Part shown: piece by piece, positions 12,185-24,146 of the stretch
Layout: each line of letters starts with the position of its first letter
Numbering within the stretch: the stretch's first letter is position 1
Origin: Flammulina velutipes
Taxonomy: Eukaryota; Basidiomycota; Agaricomycetes; Agaricales; Physalacriaceae
Length of the DNA: 64,000 nt
Direction: 5' to 3'
Assembly: GCA_011800155.1 (NCBI GenBank)
Contig: CM022378.1
Location: 1,736,001-1,800,000 of the forward strand
Made by a program: the position numbers and the translations under genes
The notes under the pieces: generated by a model
What the model was told of the DNA's origin: nothing
Seen by the model: only the letters and a program-made list of their open reading frames with translations
Databases searched by the model: none

Positions 12185-14097
12185 GGCGGGAAAGTGGGGG
12201 TGATGGTGGTAGGAACGCAAGGAGAGAAAACGTGTATATGAAGAACGGAGACACACGTCGCTACTTCACAAATCACATCCGGATTCGGCCTTTAAGATGT
12301 GAGTTACGCCACATTAGGAAATTGGACGGCAAGTGGTAATACCGAAATATGACAGCAATTCGGGAGTATGGCATTCTCCTTTTCCCAAGCGAATTAAAGC
12401 TCCAATCCAGCGCCTTTCATCCACAAGAAGAATCCATTGCTTGTCAAGGAGTGATCGCCGATCCATTCACAAGTGTCGTTCGCTGTTTTCTAGCGACGGA
12501 AGCGGCGGAAAGAGAGCGTCTGGCCATGAGCGTGCCGTCGAGATGCAATTCTGATATCCCATAGCGTCAAAAAGCCTTCGAACAGCACAGAGAAGATGGA
12601 GAAAGACAAAATAGCGTGAGCTTTGCTGTTGTTGTTGGGTGGAAAATGCCGACGTCGCCGGTGAGCAACTCCGCCTACCGGACATCAAATATTTGATGCT
12701 CGGCCGCACGGCGTCGCTCAGAAACTTCCTTCACTCTCCTGTACCAACACTTGTAACTACGTTCAGGCTAGCACTAGTTTCAAAGGATAGCTTTGAGTAC
12801 ATTATCGTCTTGATCCTGACTCTGAATCAGAATTTACATCACTGTCACAGTAATCAGTAGTTTGTCTGACGAACGCCACAACGTGTCGTCTATGAACAGG
12901 GCTACGTCAGCCCGACCCTCCTACTCTCAGATTAACCCGATGATAAAGGAACCATATTTCAATTCGGCCCCAAGGAATCCACGGTAGGTGGTCGCAGCGA
13001 GTTCAAATAAACCTTCACAATATCTTGGTAGTTACCAATGGCCGGTACTTCGATACAGTATTGGATACGTGTGTATACAGTGCAATGGAAATTACCAAGT
13101 ACTTACTGAATTTCGAGTAGCAGATAGGTGTACATGTGGCACTGCGTGTGGTTCAGGAATTTAATGCATTTATGGTTCGCATCGTTATCACAGAAACACA
13201 CTACTTATAGAGATTTCCTACCATATACGAGCTTTATCCGAAGTGACACCGCGCTCTCAGTCAACTACATAAACTTTAAAGCTCACAAATGTGGCAGAGC
13301 CTGCGATTAATGTCACCGAACGTGATCCAGCACTGCAGACTGACTCTGGTTGTCTACAGTTCATAAGGTCAGTGAGTCATTCGTATGTAGTGATAAAGAA
13401 AGCAAATAATAACGAGCCAATGCCGGAAATTAGCAGTGTAACGCTCAACGTTAAAGCTCTCAGTAACAAAAATTCGAGATAAATGGCGACAAGCAACCAT
13501 CGATACAACACTGATAGACAATGGGACACCAGTATATACCCAATTTTCATACGACATAGTTTCTGAATGCAAAGGTTTCCCATGTCGTCGTGTCTCGACG
13601 TAGGAGTCGAAATATTCAGGACCGCCGCACGGTCACGTGTATAGTCAGAGAAACGTTGGTTAAATAGAGCACGGTGTGCCCACTGCCCACTGCCCACGAT
13701 GTCAGAAAGTTTTGGTGGTCCGCGCGGGACAAAAATTATTATCGTTAAATATTAAACAATTGCGCTTAGCACGGCGTTTTTAGCACTAGCGCTGTGCCAC
13801 GTGCGCTATCAATACGAGTTATGCTTATACTTTGTGCAAGGTGCGCTACCACTGATAGCTATTAATTACTTGTTACTGAATAACACACTCAATGATACGA
13901 TAATTCTACGATCACACGCACTACGTGACATCAAAGAAGGGAATGGTGGCGGTGGTGGCCGGTGGGAATATTTCGGGCCGGACACCTGTGGCGGCGACCG
14001 CAACACCTTAAAGTGGAACTTTCAACAGATATCATAAATATGTGGCACCACAAAAGGTACTCATACTAGGTCCGGAGTAGGAATAGCTCCCTTCGAC
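12185..14097. other. Long intergenic region without a convincing gene
   Basis: The methyltransferase promoter lies at its left end, with the motif TTACGCCACA at 12304-12313, about 120 bases upstream of its ATG. A 71-codon open frame at 12349-12564 (+) has plain codon use but no recognised family. The rest is AT-richer DNA with no coding or RNA signature that I recognise. Confidence 0.45.
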
Positions 14098-15900
14098 ATG
14101 TTTTTGTCTCCACGAGCCACTTGTCTTGCTTTCAAGGTATGTATTCGCATTTCGCTCATTCCTTTGGCTGGTTACTAATGATTTCTGAGTCTTCTATTCC
14201 TGATTGAAACACTGTGTTTGATTGGCCTCTCTATCCCGCATCACAGCTGCATGAGTCCATCAACTTCCCGGTAAGTCTAATCTACTATCTTCTTTCTGTT
14301 ATTTCCTGGCCTTCCGTGTGTCCAGTACGCATTTAATCTGCATCTTTTAGGTGTTATACCTATTTGGCATCATCCCCCAGTCCTCTTCCATGTCCGCAGG
14401 GCCAATTTCGCTGCGAGTGCGCCACACCCTGGCGAAATCATGCACCAAGGGCCCGGGATAGTCTGTGATAGTTTGTAAGTCTTATATTTATTTCTGTATA
14501 GTGTTTCGCTAACGTTTCGCTCAGTCATCTCCTCACGTCAACGTGTATTACCTATTCGGGTTCAGACATGTTGGATAGAAGGTATGTACTTACTTTTGGG
14601 CAGTTTCTTTTGGTGTGAACTTAGGATTATGCCGATTTATAGCTACTATTAGGACACATAGAACACATGGGTTTGATACCATGTATTGAACCCACACGAA
14701 CAAGTTGCCTTTCAAGTAAGTACATCTTGCTACTGTGTTTATACTCTTTTCTGACATTTCACGTGCACAGTATGTGCTCAGTGGGGCTTTGTTTGAATGT
14801 TATATGCATTCGCCAACACTACCCTGTCCTTTTCCTGGTCCATACTTCTCATTTCGCTGTCTGAGTGCGCCACACTTGGACGAATATCACCTTCCGCCAG
14901 CCCGGGATAAGCTGTGGTCGTCAGTAAGTGTTGAATTACTTCTTACATTGTGTTTCGACATCATTTCCTATAGTTCCATTACCTCGTCTATGAGTGCTTG
15001 CCACTGCTTCTGTCCCGGGCCAGGTGCATGTATACTCCGGATCATGCAGGCCTTGCATGGGTCCGTGTCACTGGATACTCAATATTTGACTTCCATGCGA
15101 TGCAAACGACGCCTCAGGTGTACGAACAATGTATCTTCCTTGGTCTCCTATCTCCCCGCCTTGGCTTTACTGATTTCCAGGTTTCTTAGTTCTATATTCA
15201 ACTTATACATACAAGGTGACACCATATATGTGGTCTATTAGAAGGTATGCTCTTGTTTATTGCTTCACTATGTATTGCACTAACCTTGATCCTTTGCTTA
15301 GATCTTGTTCCACGCGGATTTTGACATTGACATACCTGGAACCCTTCGAATTGGCTATCCCTGGTCAAGAAAATGATGCGGCTGATGCTCATTGACGTTC
15401 ACGAGCCATGCAACACTGGTACATCATGTTCTTTTCTACTTTGATAAGTTTCCTCAGAATATAGGCTTTAGAGCTCATTCGCCATTTCCCAGGATTTCGC
15501 TGCACACCCGATCAGGGCCTTATACTAGGTTTTCTTGTTTTCTCATTCGTGGGATCATTTCCTTGCTACTCGCAACACATACAGGGTTAAAGGTCAGTAG
15601 ATAAATTATGCTCGTGAGGCATGTATTGACTTGGGCTAGTGTGTTTGCCCGCACAGGGTCAAAGTACGTGCGGGGCCATCCAAGCTATGCGCATAAGTAC
15701 TAAGACTTCCATAGCTTTCCTTTGTTCAAGGCCATTCATCGTCAATGGAGCATCCAAAAGAGTGCCATGGACTTGTTTCTCCCTGTTGGTAAGTCCCTGT
15801 TGGCTGTTCTTTGAATCCCTATGGGTTACGCCACACACCCACGGTTCTAACAGATCGGAGTTGGACACTTGTGGTGGAAGATGTTAGAAATCTGGTGGTA
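14098..15900 (+). other. Region dense in splice-like signals; possible spliced non-coding RNA or decayed gene
   Basis: At least six good donors (GTATGT or GTAAGT near 14137, 14271, 14477, 14581, 14714, 14928) alternate with pyrimidine-rich acceptors, leaving segments of about 25-150 bp. Joining the first three from the ATG at 14098 gives only about 66 codons before a stop. Two segments are related copies: about 14409-14480 and 14850-14935 share ATTTCGCTG, then GAGTGCGCCACAC, then CCCGGGATA, and both run into GTAAGT. A weaker third ATTTCGCTG copy is at 15496. No protein family was recognised. It may be a spliced non-coding transcript, or a mobile-element or gene relic. Confidence 0.4.
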
Positions 15901-17323
15901 GACTGCCGCATTCATGAATATATTACTCATTCATTGAGGAAACACAAGAGTATCGTGAGTCGCGTACAACACGGTCCGGGTGACATCATTTATGAAACGT
16001 GACCGTGGTCCGTCGCGACTCGCAATCCATCACCCGTGGCCTCCACACTTAAAATAGCTTCAATATAAGAATAGCATGGATGTGGATGAACATCTTGCTG
16101 GTACATGAATGGTACGTACTGAATGATAGTGCGAAAGTAATAAGCAAGAGACGTAGTGGTAGTGCACGTGGCAAATTGATAGTGCATGTGGCGAATTGAT
16201 AGTGCACATGGCGAATTGATAGTGCACTTCGAATAGTGCTAGTGGTAAAAACAACAAAATCAGAGTGCTAATAATTTTGTCCGGCGGGGACCTTCATACA
16301 GAAAGTGTGTCAATGCCTCTACTAAGCTCTCATACAGTTTTCCTAGTTTCCAATAATATATCAGCGGACGCGCGGGCATAGTAGTCACAGTGTGAGAATG
16401 GAGTGAGTCTTACTTAAGAGACGCGAACAAGAAATTGGTTTATGATTATGTCAAAGCCAAGTTACCAAGTTATTGATTATTAAGTGGCGTCGGCAAATGA
16501 TATCGATCCAGCGCCCGCTTCAATCAAACTAACTCATCCAACACTATTCATTGCGTCCGACAGCGGAACAAGGTTCTGTATAGATCCCGCATGCTGAGCG
16601 CGCTAGTGACGCCCCTGTTGAGTCTAATCCAATGCGATACCAACCCACGAGGAAACGAAACCGGCTTTGTGGCGCAAACTCAATGTCAAGGCCGCAAGCC
16701 ATAATAATGTAAAAGCAGACACCGCCATGAAGCTATCGTTGCTACGCTATCCGTTTCATATGAGCTACAATTTCACGAGCGTACAGAATTGCTGACACGC
16801 CACATTCACCCTCGTCGAGGTTCTGGAAGGGATCCAGACGCAGATGGTTTCAATAAATATAGCTGTTTCATTAACATGTTACTAGACATCTCACACCTCT
16901 ATCACCAACTTCCCGCAATCTTTGCTCTTAGCAGCTCGAACGTAGGGTCACCCGATTTCATTTCGAGATCTAGAGACGAAACGGAAGGGGAGGTGAGGGA
17001 CGGAATAGATGACAATGTAAAATGAACGGACATCATCAAAGAAAGATATCCCCGTTATCGCATCAAGGAACACGATTAAACGTCCAAGGTTGGGAGCACG
17101 CGTTGATGGCATGAAACGCACGGCCCGACAAAACAAAGTTGAAGGTGAAAATTCATGACTGTCACACTCACAAGTATTGTTTAGGATATTGAAACGTAGT
17201 GCGACATCTTCACATGTACTCTGAATGATCGTGACGCCACAATCATGGACACCAATGGATTCAGTCATACTCAAGCAAACAATTCTATTAGTCAAAGATA
17301 ATGGTAAGTCTAGGTAGGTATCC
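15901..17323. other. Intergenic region with a short tandem repeat
   Basis: No coding exon recognised. It holds the 20-bp tandem repeat near 16161 and two copies of the CGCCACA motif (16668-16674 minus strand, 16798-16804 plus strand). The MFS transporter's 3' end is at its right edge. Confidence 0.45.
16161..16231. repeat. 20-bp tandem repeat, about 3.5 units
   Basis: Units AGTGCACGTGGCAAATTGAT, AGTGCATGTGGCGAATTGAT and AGTGCACATGGCGAATTGAT lie head to tail at 16161, 16181 and 16201, followed by a half unit. The changes fall mostly in the central palindromic GTGCACRTGG part. Confidence 0.85.
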
Positions 17324-19426
17324 TCAAAGCTTTGCGTCCGATGGAATACCCATTTGACTCTCATTCAACGGTGCCGTTCTCATCACGTCCTGCGTAGCCT
17401 TAGCAGACTTCCTTCGAATTCCTTCTCCGTACTTGAAGAAAATAAATGGAATCGGAGCGATAGCGACGGCTACGAGGGCGAGAAGTAGCCCAGCCCATTG
17501 GAAGCCCATGTTGTGGAACATCTGGTTCACGAAAAGCGGCACAGAAGCCCCAATTTCCGAACGGAGAAGCGTCTTGGCCGCGATTGCAGATGCGGCAAAG
17601 GCGCTGTAGCTGTCGACGATGTACGAGTTTGCGGAAATGTAAATGAGAATCATCGCAAAGCCGAATAGGCCTCCGGCAATACATGGTCCAATCCAGTGAA
17701 CCCATTCGTATGCTCCGGTGAATGCAAAGACGAAGAGTGATATAGGAAGGATGCTGAACGACGAAAAGTCAGTGGCTGATCAAAAGGGTATGTGGCGGGA
17801 ACGCACATGGATCCCAACATCATAGGGTACAGTCGGGCTTCAGGGTATATACCATGTCGGGTAGCATTTGAGTATAGTGCCTCTTGATACGGAATGAAGC
17901 CCATTGCGAGTCCAATTCCGAGCTGTTGAATTGTTAACACGCGGACAACAGTTAGCGTGTAAACACACCATGATACTAATGAATGTGACGCCCGTCATGC
18001 CTCCACTAAAGCCTCGGATCTCTGCGAACGCAATGGGGAACGCAAAGAACATCAAGTCTATTCATCGTCAGGTCAGTATCGTTAGCGGCAGAGGCAAATG
18101 GATGTTACATACACAAAAGACTATACACAAACGACAGATCTGGTTGGCGGATGAGGACTGATAGTAAACGAGCACAATGAAGATGGACATACAGAACGAA
18201 AAGAATATGACGATAGGTTCCGTCAGAAGCATGATGATGGGCCGAAGCAGGGCGATTTTCAGCGTCTCGGACAGCGGACGGCGTTGTAACTCTTCGAGTG
18301 TCTGGTAGTGCTCGTCTCCCGTTTCCTTTCGAAGCTTCGCAGCCTTGCGACGGAGAAGAACTGGCGCAAGGGTTTCCGGCATGAAGAGCGTTAGAACGAA
18401 GCAGAGCCCCGAGAAAATGAATAGAACCCAGTCTGTACGATAGCGTCGGTCAGCAAATTATAGACAGGGGTAGAAAGAATGTCGCGTACACAACCATCGC
18501 CACCCGGCGCGCTCCGCTATCCATCCTCCAACGAGCGGTCCCAGGCAGGGCCCCATGCTACTCAGAATATCAGTAAGTGATGCGGAATTTGTTAACCACA
18601 CTCACAAGATGGTAAACGAGAAAACTGCCATGGGTACACCTCGTTCCTGCACACTCCATATATCGGCAACACTACTCATGATAAGAAGAAGTCGGTAGGG
18701 AAGGAGAGACTAGTTACCTTCCGCCAACATTACACATGGGAGCCGAAGCTGCGAGGCCAGCAAGTTGTCGGGCAATGACCAAAGTAGCGGCGTTCTTAGC
18801 AAGAGCACTCGGCAGAGTAAAGATGAAGTAGAAGAACATGCTGGCGCAATACATTGGCGTCCTTCCCACTACTTCAGAGACCGGGGCAAAGAACAAAGGT
18901 CTAAACCATTTTCAGTAACGCGATCCACTAACAAGAACGCATGACTTACCCGATGCCAAACCCGATGACGAAGCACGTAACAGTGAGGTTGACGATCTCT
19001 TGTGTCGTATTAAGGTCCTTTACCGGGCTCGCGAGACTGAAAACATTAGCATTCCTCAAGGTGAAAGATACCGAGAAGCACTCACTCTCCCGTTACGATG
19101 GAGCTACCGATGGCCACTGCGAGACACAGAAATGCGGCGGTCAAAGTGACATACCTATATAAGAGCATAATTAATATCTGGCGAGACGTCAAGAAGAAAA
19201 CTCACCATTTTTTCCCATGCGACCACTCTCGAGGGTCTTCGCGTTTACCTTGCTCAAAGGTAACGATATGAATGCCTTCGTGGGTTAGGGCAATTTCAGC
19301 GACAGATCCAGTGGCACTGTTTCCGGACAGAGGTGACTCCTTCTCGAACTGACGGAGTGCATCCTCTTGCTCTGTGGAGAGCGCGGGAGGGACGGCAAAT
19401 TCTGCTTCTAGCGGTTCGGAAGGCAT
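17324..19426 (-). CDS. MFS transporter, DHA1 family, polyamine/drug exporter type
   Basis: A 12-TM proton antiporter of the plasma membrane, related to yeast Tpo/Flu1-type polyamine and drug exporters. Start ATG at 19426 with an acidic cytoplasmic N-terminus, then GKREDPREWSHGKKW before TM1, as is usual in this group. Exons follow with CFVIGFGIGPLFFAPVSEVV and GRTPMY (motif A region), MGPCLGPLVGGWIAERAGWR (motif C region), ETLAPVLLRRKAAKLRKETG in the central loop, and a final exon with KTLLRSEIGASVPLFVNQMF and FIFFKYGEGIRRKS. About seven introns. The substrate cannot be read from sequence. No clustered biosynthetic genes are beside it. Confidence 0.88.
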
Positions 19427-21720
19427 CAGGACGAAGAAACATAGCGCACTAGAGTTCTTATAGGTTGATTTAACTCCGACCGTACGATATCAACGGTCGC
19501 GGTTCAAAGACAGATTACACCTTCATGCAGCATCTATAATCCGGATGCCGAACTGAAGCCGCCGATGTGGCGCAGGTCATATCTGCTCGTTCGCTGGTCA
19601 TTCTGTCAAATTTTCTTCTCTGCATAAAGCTGTAATCGACGAGCTCACAGGTTATCTATTTCTGGGTGGTCGGTGTAAAACTGAAAGAGTCGATATTGAT
19701 CTCGGCCCGGAAGCTCGGCAGCTGTAGGCAAAAAAATACTTTACTGTTGACGATGACTGGCAATATCACTGTGAATGCGCTCGCACCGGGGCTCGCTGGT
19801 CACCATGCTGTGTCGGCTGGAGTGTGCGCTCTACCCCCTTCTGTCTCAGCATGCGCAACACGGGGCTGGTAGGATACACAGCAAGCAAAAGTAACGAAGC
19901 ATGCTATTCTAACCCTCTATTCTGCGTTCTGACCTTCTCACAGAACATCTTCCATCTTGAAGAGCGCGTGATACTAAGTTTGGCTCGGTCTCGTCTTCTT
20001 AGCAATAGAGAATAGCCAGCATCTCCTCTGGTGCGTTTCTTTTTCGTGTATAACGACAGACGTGATTGATATAGATGTTCCAGCCAGGTTCCAGCTGCCG
20101 CGTATCCATTGAACAGGCTCAACTGTATCGTAATCAACTCCTTGACTGTAAACTGCCACCCAAGACATCCTCGTTGAAACCCCAAGGGCAAGCTCGTTTC
20201 CGAATCCGCCGAACCTGGTGGTTTCCAGTCCACGCGATTACCGAATATCCACTGGAAAACCTTCGAAGATGAACGCCTTGGTCCCAAAATTCGTCAAATC
20301 ATCATACGCCCGGCGGTTTCTCAGTCGCAAATAGTGCCCGAAGGGGTGCCCGACCTCTCAGCTTCCCCTTCAGTAACTCCCCCTCGGACGACGTGTCCGG
20401 GCTACAATGTATCTCAGTCGTGAAAGGTGCCCGAAGACGTGCCCGAGCTGGCAGTCTACTACCCTTCAACACGTCTACAATACAGTTCCAAAAACAACTC
20501 TGGCCAGACTCTTCTGAGCATTCTCAATGCCATCTTCGCTCGGGTGTTGAACGGGCGGGACGTCCCCCACCAATATCAAAACATTGTTCTAACTCCTCGC
20601 TTTCGACGTTAACAACATGGTGCCAGGGAGAAAGGTTACCCGACGGAGATTTGGATTCTTTTGGGACATCGTTCCGTAGCTCTGCTCAGCACTCTTTCGC
20701 TGGCAGAAAGTAACATGTCGTGCATGTATGACTTTAGATGTATCGGATATACGGGTGTGTGTCCATGAAACCATAGGTTTGATTACAAAAAGCTGATTCT
20801 TTGTAAGTTAGAGGATCGTTGGCTCATGAATACCAGGTGGTACCGGAGAGGCATCTCCGAGCTCACTTTCGGCGAGATCACTATCGTATTGTGTAGCTTG
20901 GATTCTGGATGCTGTCGTACGGCATGCCCACCTTCACTTGCTAGCATTAAAGACTTTCTCGCAGGGTCGACGATCGACGAGTCGGTATCATGTTTTAAAG
21001 ACAATCAAACAACTCTCTGAACTTGGTGAGAAATGTGTCGTTCCTTGTTACCGAGAAACAATGATGGATTTATTTCTGACTTTTAGGTACTCAGAGAGTA
21101 GATAACGTTTGAGTCTTCCAGATTGAGACAATCCTACGCCACTTATGGATCCATATCGTCCCATCAATCTCTCATCATCGGTAACTGTTAGCACAGGTCG
21201 AATGTTGGATGCAAGCCTGGATGGAATCGAGTGCCTCTCTTGTCACTGATTGCAGTGAAGCTTTCCCAAACCCGGTCGCATTGCACGGATCCTCCATATT
21301 CTAGCAGCCGCAAACAACGGGATAAGTCAGTAGTCTACCCTGGGACGAACGAGCGCTGAATAATTCTCTGCCCAGTAAGCGCTGAGACCAGTAAGTGCTG
21401 AACTTGCTGTAGTTGCTCTTTCTTACCCCGTTTTGTACAGCTATACATCCTACATCTGTGCACGAATGGATCACTCCTTCCGGAACGCTTTCCCAATTCG
21501 TCCACACGTGGACGGAAATAGTCATCAATAATCGCACGCCGAGGTCCGACGGCGAAACAAGTCACAAATCAATGTCATAGAAATCAGCTCAATTGATATC
21601 CCTTTCCGCAATGCCGAGATGTCTACAATCCGTTATTGAAGCCAAGCCGAGACCTATAAAAGAACTCGACGACTTATCCACTGCAGATCTTTTGCGTCCT
21701 GATCTTGACACGCTTTTACT
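19427..21720. other. Intergenic region, no gene recognised
   Basis: About 2.3 kb. TGTGGCGCAG at 19566-19575 lies about 140 bases upstream of the MFS start. Between 20330 and 20450 there are four GTGCCCGA copies in two pairs. Near 21350-21420 the words CAGTAAGCGCTGA and CAGTAAGTGCTGA repeat. These look like decayed repeat DNA. No coding exon is supported. Confidence 0.4.
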
Positions 21721-23961
21721 ATGGGCCTGACCACTCACCCCCGCCCACACTTGAAATCACCACCGCTCAAACGCGGTACAGCCTGCTTGGCCTGTCGGTA
21801 AGTGTTGGTTCCCTCGTACTATCTTGCTTTGCTGACTATCAAGTAGAAAACGAAAATCTGTACGTTGTTTCTTTCAGCATTCCCTTTGCAGCCTTTCCTT
21901 AGCCGATCCGCTTTAGCGATGCGACGGAGCGCACCCCGTGTGTACACAATGCGTCAAAGCTCACCGAGAAGATCAATGCCATTATGGGGACTCAAAGAGA
22001 AAGAGTAGGACACAACAGCTTAGGGAGAAAGTCACTACGCTGCGCGATCGCGTCCACGAGCTGGAATACGAGACTAACGGGTAATCTTTCCGCTCGTTCT
22101 CGTTCGTTCCTAGCGTACTGACTCATGCATAGCTTCCAAAACGTTTCTTTGTATCCCATGTATCAGACGATGGAGGATGATACGCTCTCCCTCAGCTCTT
22201 TCACAGATGTCATCCTCCCCTCCTCATCGAGCTCTAGCTCTTTATCCGCCTCTCCCTCATCTTCGACAATTGAAATGACACCATATTTGGATGTCAGCCC
22301 GCTCCGCTCATCCGACTATTGGGACCAGGATACACTTGACTTTGTCGGGTATGCTGACGAATTCTCCCCTCTGTCCGGACCTCCTTCGCTTTTCAATCAT
22401 CTTTGTCAATGGAACCCGAAGAACCCGTTTTCGGACGGAAATAAACAGTTACTGTATGTGCCTTTGTCAGCTATTCAAGAGCGCCCAGAGCTGACGCAGC
22501 TTCGGATAGCGTCGATATCTTCATTTCTCATCGAAATCAGTGTTGGTTCGACGTTGGACAAGAAAGACCACTGTCGGAATCCACTCGCCATCCTGCTCTG
22601 ATGAACGCTGTTTACTTGCTCGGTTCTTCCCATGTGAAAGATTCAGTATACTTCTCTCGCCTGGAGACTGTGTACTTGCATCGAGCACTGCAGGAAATCA
22701 ACTCTTCTCTTGGCGATTGCGATCACCTCCCAGATGTCGCGCGCGCTTCGTCCCTCATTGCATTGTACTTCTTTTCCACAGGACGTATCGTCGATGGTTA
22801 TCGCCATTCATTTTCCGCAGCACGCTTAGCTGTAGGACTTGGCCTACATCAAATTCACGCGCCTGATCTACATGGCTTCCTTTCAAACTCAAGCCCAACG
22901 TCCTGTCCGGATAACGTTCTCACGAATAAACCCCCTGTGCCTCTCAGCCCACCCACCGACTGCTTCGAAACCCATGATCGTGTATCCGCGTTCTGGCAGG
23001 TCTTCATGGTGGACCACTGCTGGTCTGCGGCCAACTCCCTCCCCACACTATTACCAGACACGAGTGATGCTCAGGCGCGCATTGAGACGCCGTGGCCCAT
23101 GCTCTTTCCAAATGTATGTGGCATGCCGCTGCGATTTACGGTTGATATTGACTTTTATCAGGCCACGTCAGATGCCAAGCAGGATGGCACATCTCCAAGG
23201 CTTACTGTATCCGTGCCGGCTATGAAAGTTAAGGCCGCTCTACTATACGAAAGAGCGAGCGCACTGTACCCAGGTAAAAATAAACCATCCTGTTTTATTT
23301 ATATGCTTATTTTTATCAGGGCCTCAAAGTCCTCAAGACCCGAAGTATTGGCACGAAGTGGCCTCAGTCGGCAATGCAGTGAAGGCGCTGCAGAACTATA
23401 TGCCGGCTGTAAGGACATATGCACCTTCTGGAGAGGCGTTTTCGGTGGATTTGGATGCGCTTTTTGTTAACACGCTACTGTCAGTATGCGCGATAAACGT
23501 GCAGACTCACAGCGATCCGGCTGGAGCATTATATAACGCGCAGCAGGCTGTCTCATTCATTCGGCACCTAAACGATGTTGATTACGAATACCTTGACCCA
23601 TTGTTTGCTGTAAGTCACCATGTCTTACCGTCTACCTTTTGTTGACGCCCATTATAGACTTGGTGGAATTTCGTGGGGAACACCTACATCGCTGCCATAC
23701 GCAACTCGCCATTGGTCGACGACTCGTACAACAAGGCTGCTGATGACCTACAACTCTTGGCTCGCGCACTGAGCTCCCTAGGACGCTACGTCCCCATGGC
23801 AGGTGAGTGGTCTTGTGTTGCTTATGTGTTCGATTATTGAAGTATCATCAGCGACGCACGGGCAGCAAATCGATGGGCAGTTGTCGATATTCCGCGACGC
23901 CCAGCTCCCAAGTCCGTTCTTTTCCAGCCAAGAAGCTCTGGAATATCCGATATACGCTTGA
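21721..23961 (+). CDS. Zn(II)2Cys6 fungal transcription factor
   Basis: Nuclear DNA-binding regulator. The zinc cluster CLACRKRKSRCDGAHPVCTQ plus CVKAHREDQC has six cysteines at family spacing and is encoded over three exons: 21721-21797, a 13-nt micro-exon 21847-21859 (Lys-Arg-Lys-Ser), and 21917-22080. A coiled-coil linker QQLREKVTTLRDRVHELE follows. A Ser-rich region leads to the fungal-specific transcription factor middle homology region (HPALMNAVYLLG, then SLIALYFFSTGRIVDGYRHS and FSAARLAVGLGLHQI). The last exons contain TWWNFVGNTYIAAIRNSPLV and end at 23961. One intron in 22450-22545 has an uncertain donor. Target genes are unknown; the nearest gene downstream is the fasciclin gene, 185 bp away on the same strand. 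Confidence 0.87.
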
Positions 23962-24146
23962 GGTGACCAGAGTCCGCCACAAAGGAACGTGATCGTAGCG
24001 CGATTTCCTTTTATAGTTGACCATACTGGGCAATGGCAGCTAGCGGGCGATGAATCGCCTTTCTTCCATTCCCTCCATCGTCATTCCATCCATTACTTCA
24101 GATATATTTATCGCTACCATCACCTGTATTTCTACGCATTCCCACC

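Noticed and set aside
14735..15241. 168-codon open frame read as a protein gene
   Set aside because: It runs through several good splice donors and acceptors and reads as low-quality Ser/Leu/Cys-rich sequence without family features.
20330..20450. GTGCCCGA repeats as a transposon terminal repeat
   Set aside because: Four short words in two pairs, with no flanking inverted repeat, target duplication or coding remnant.
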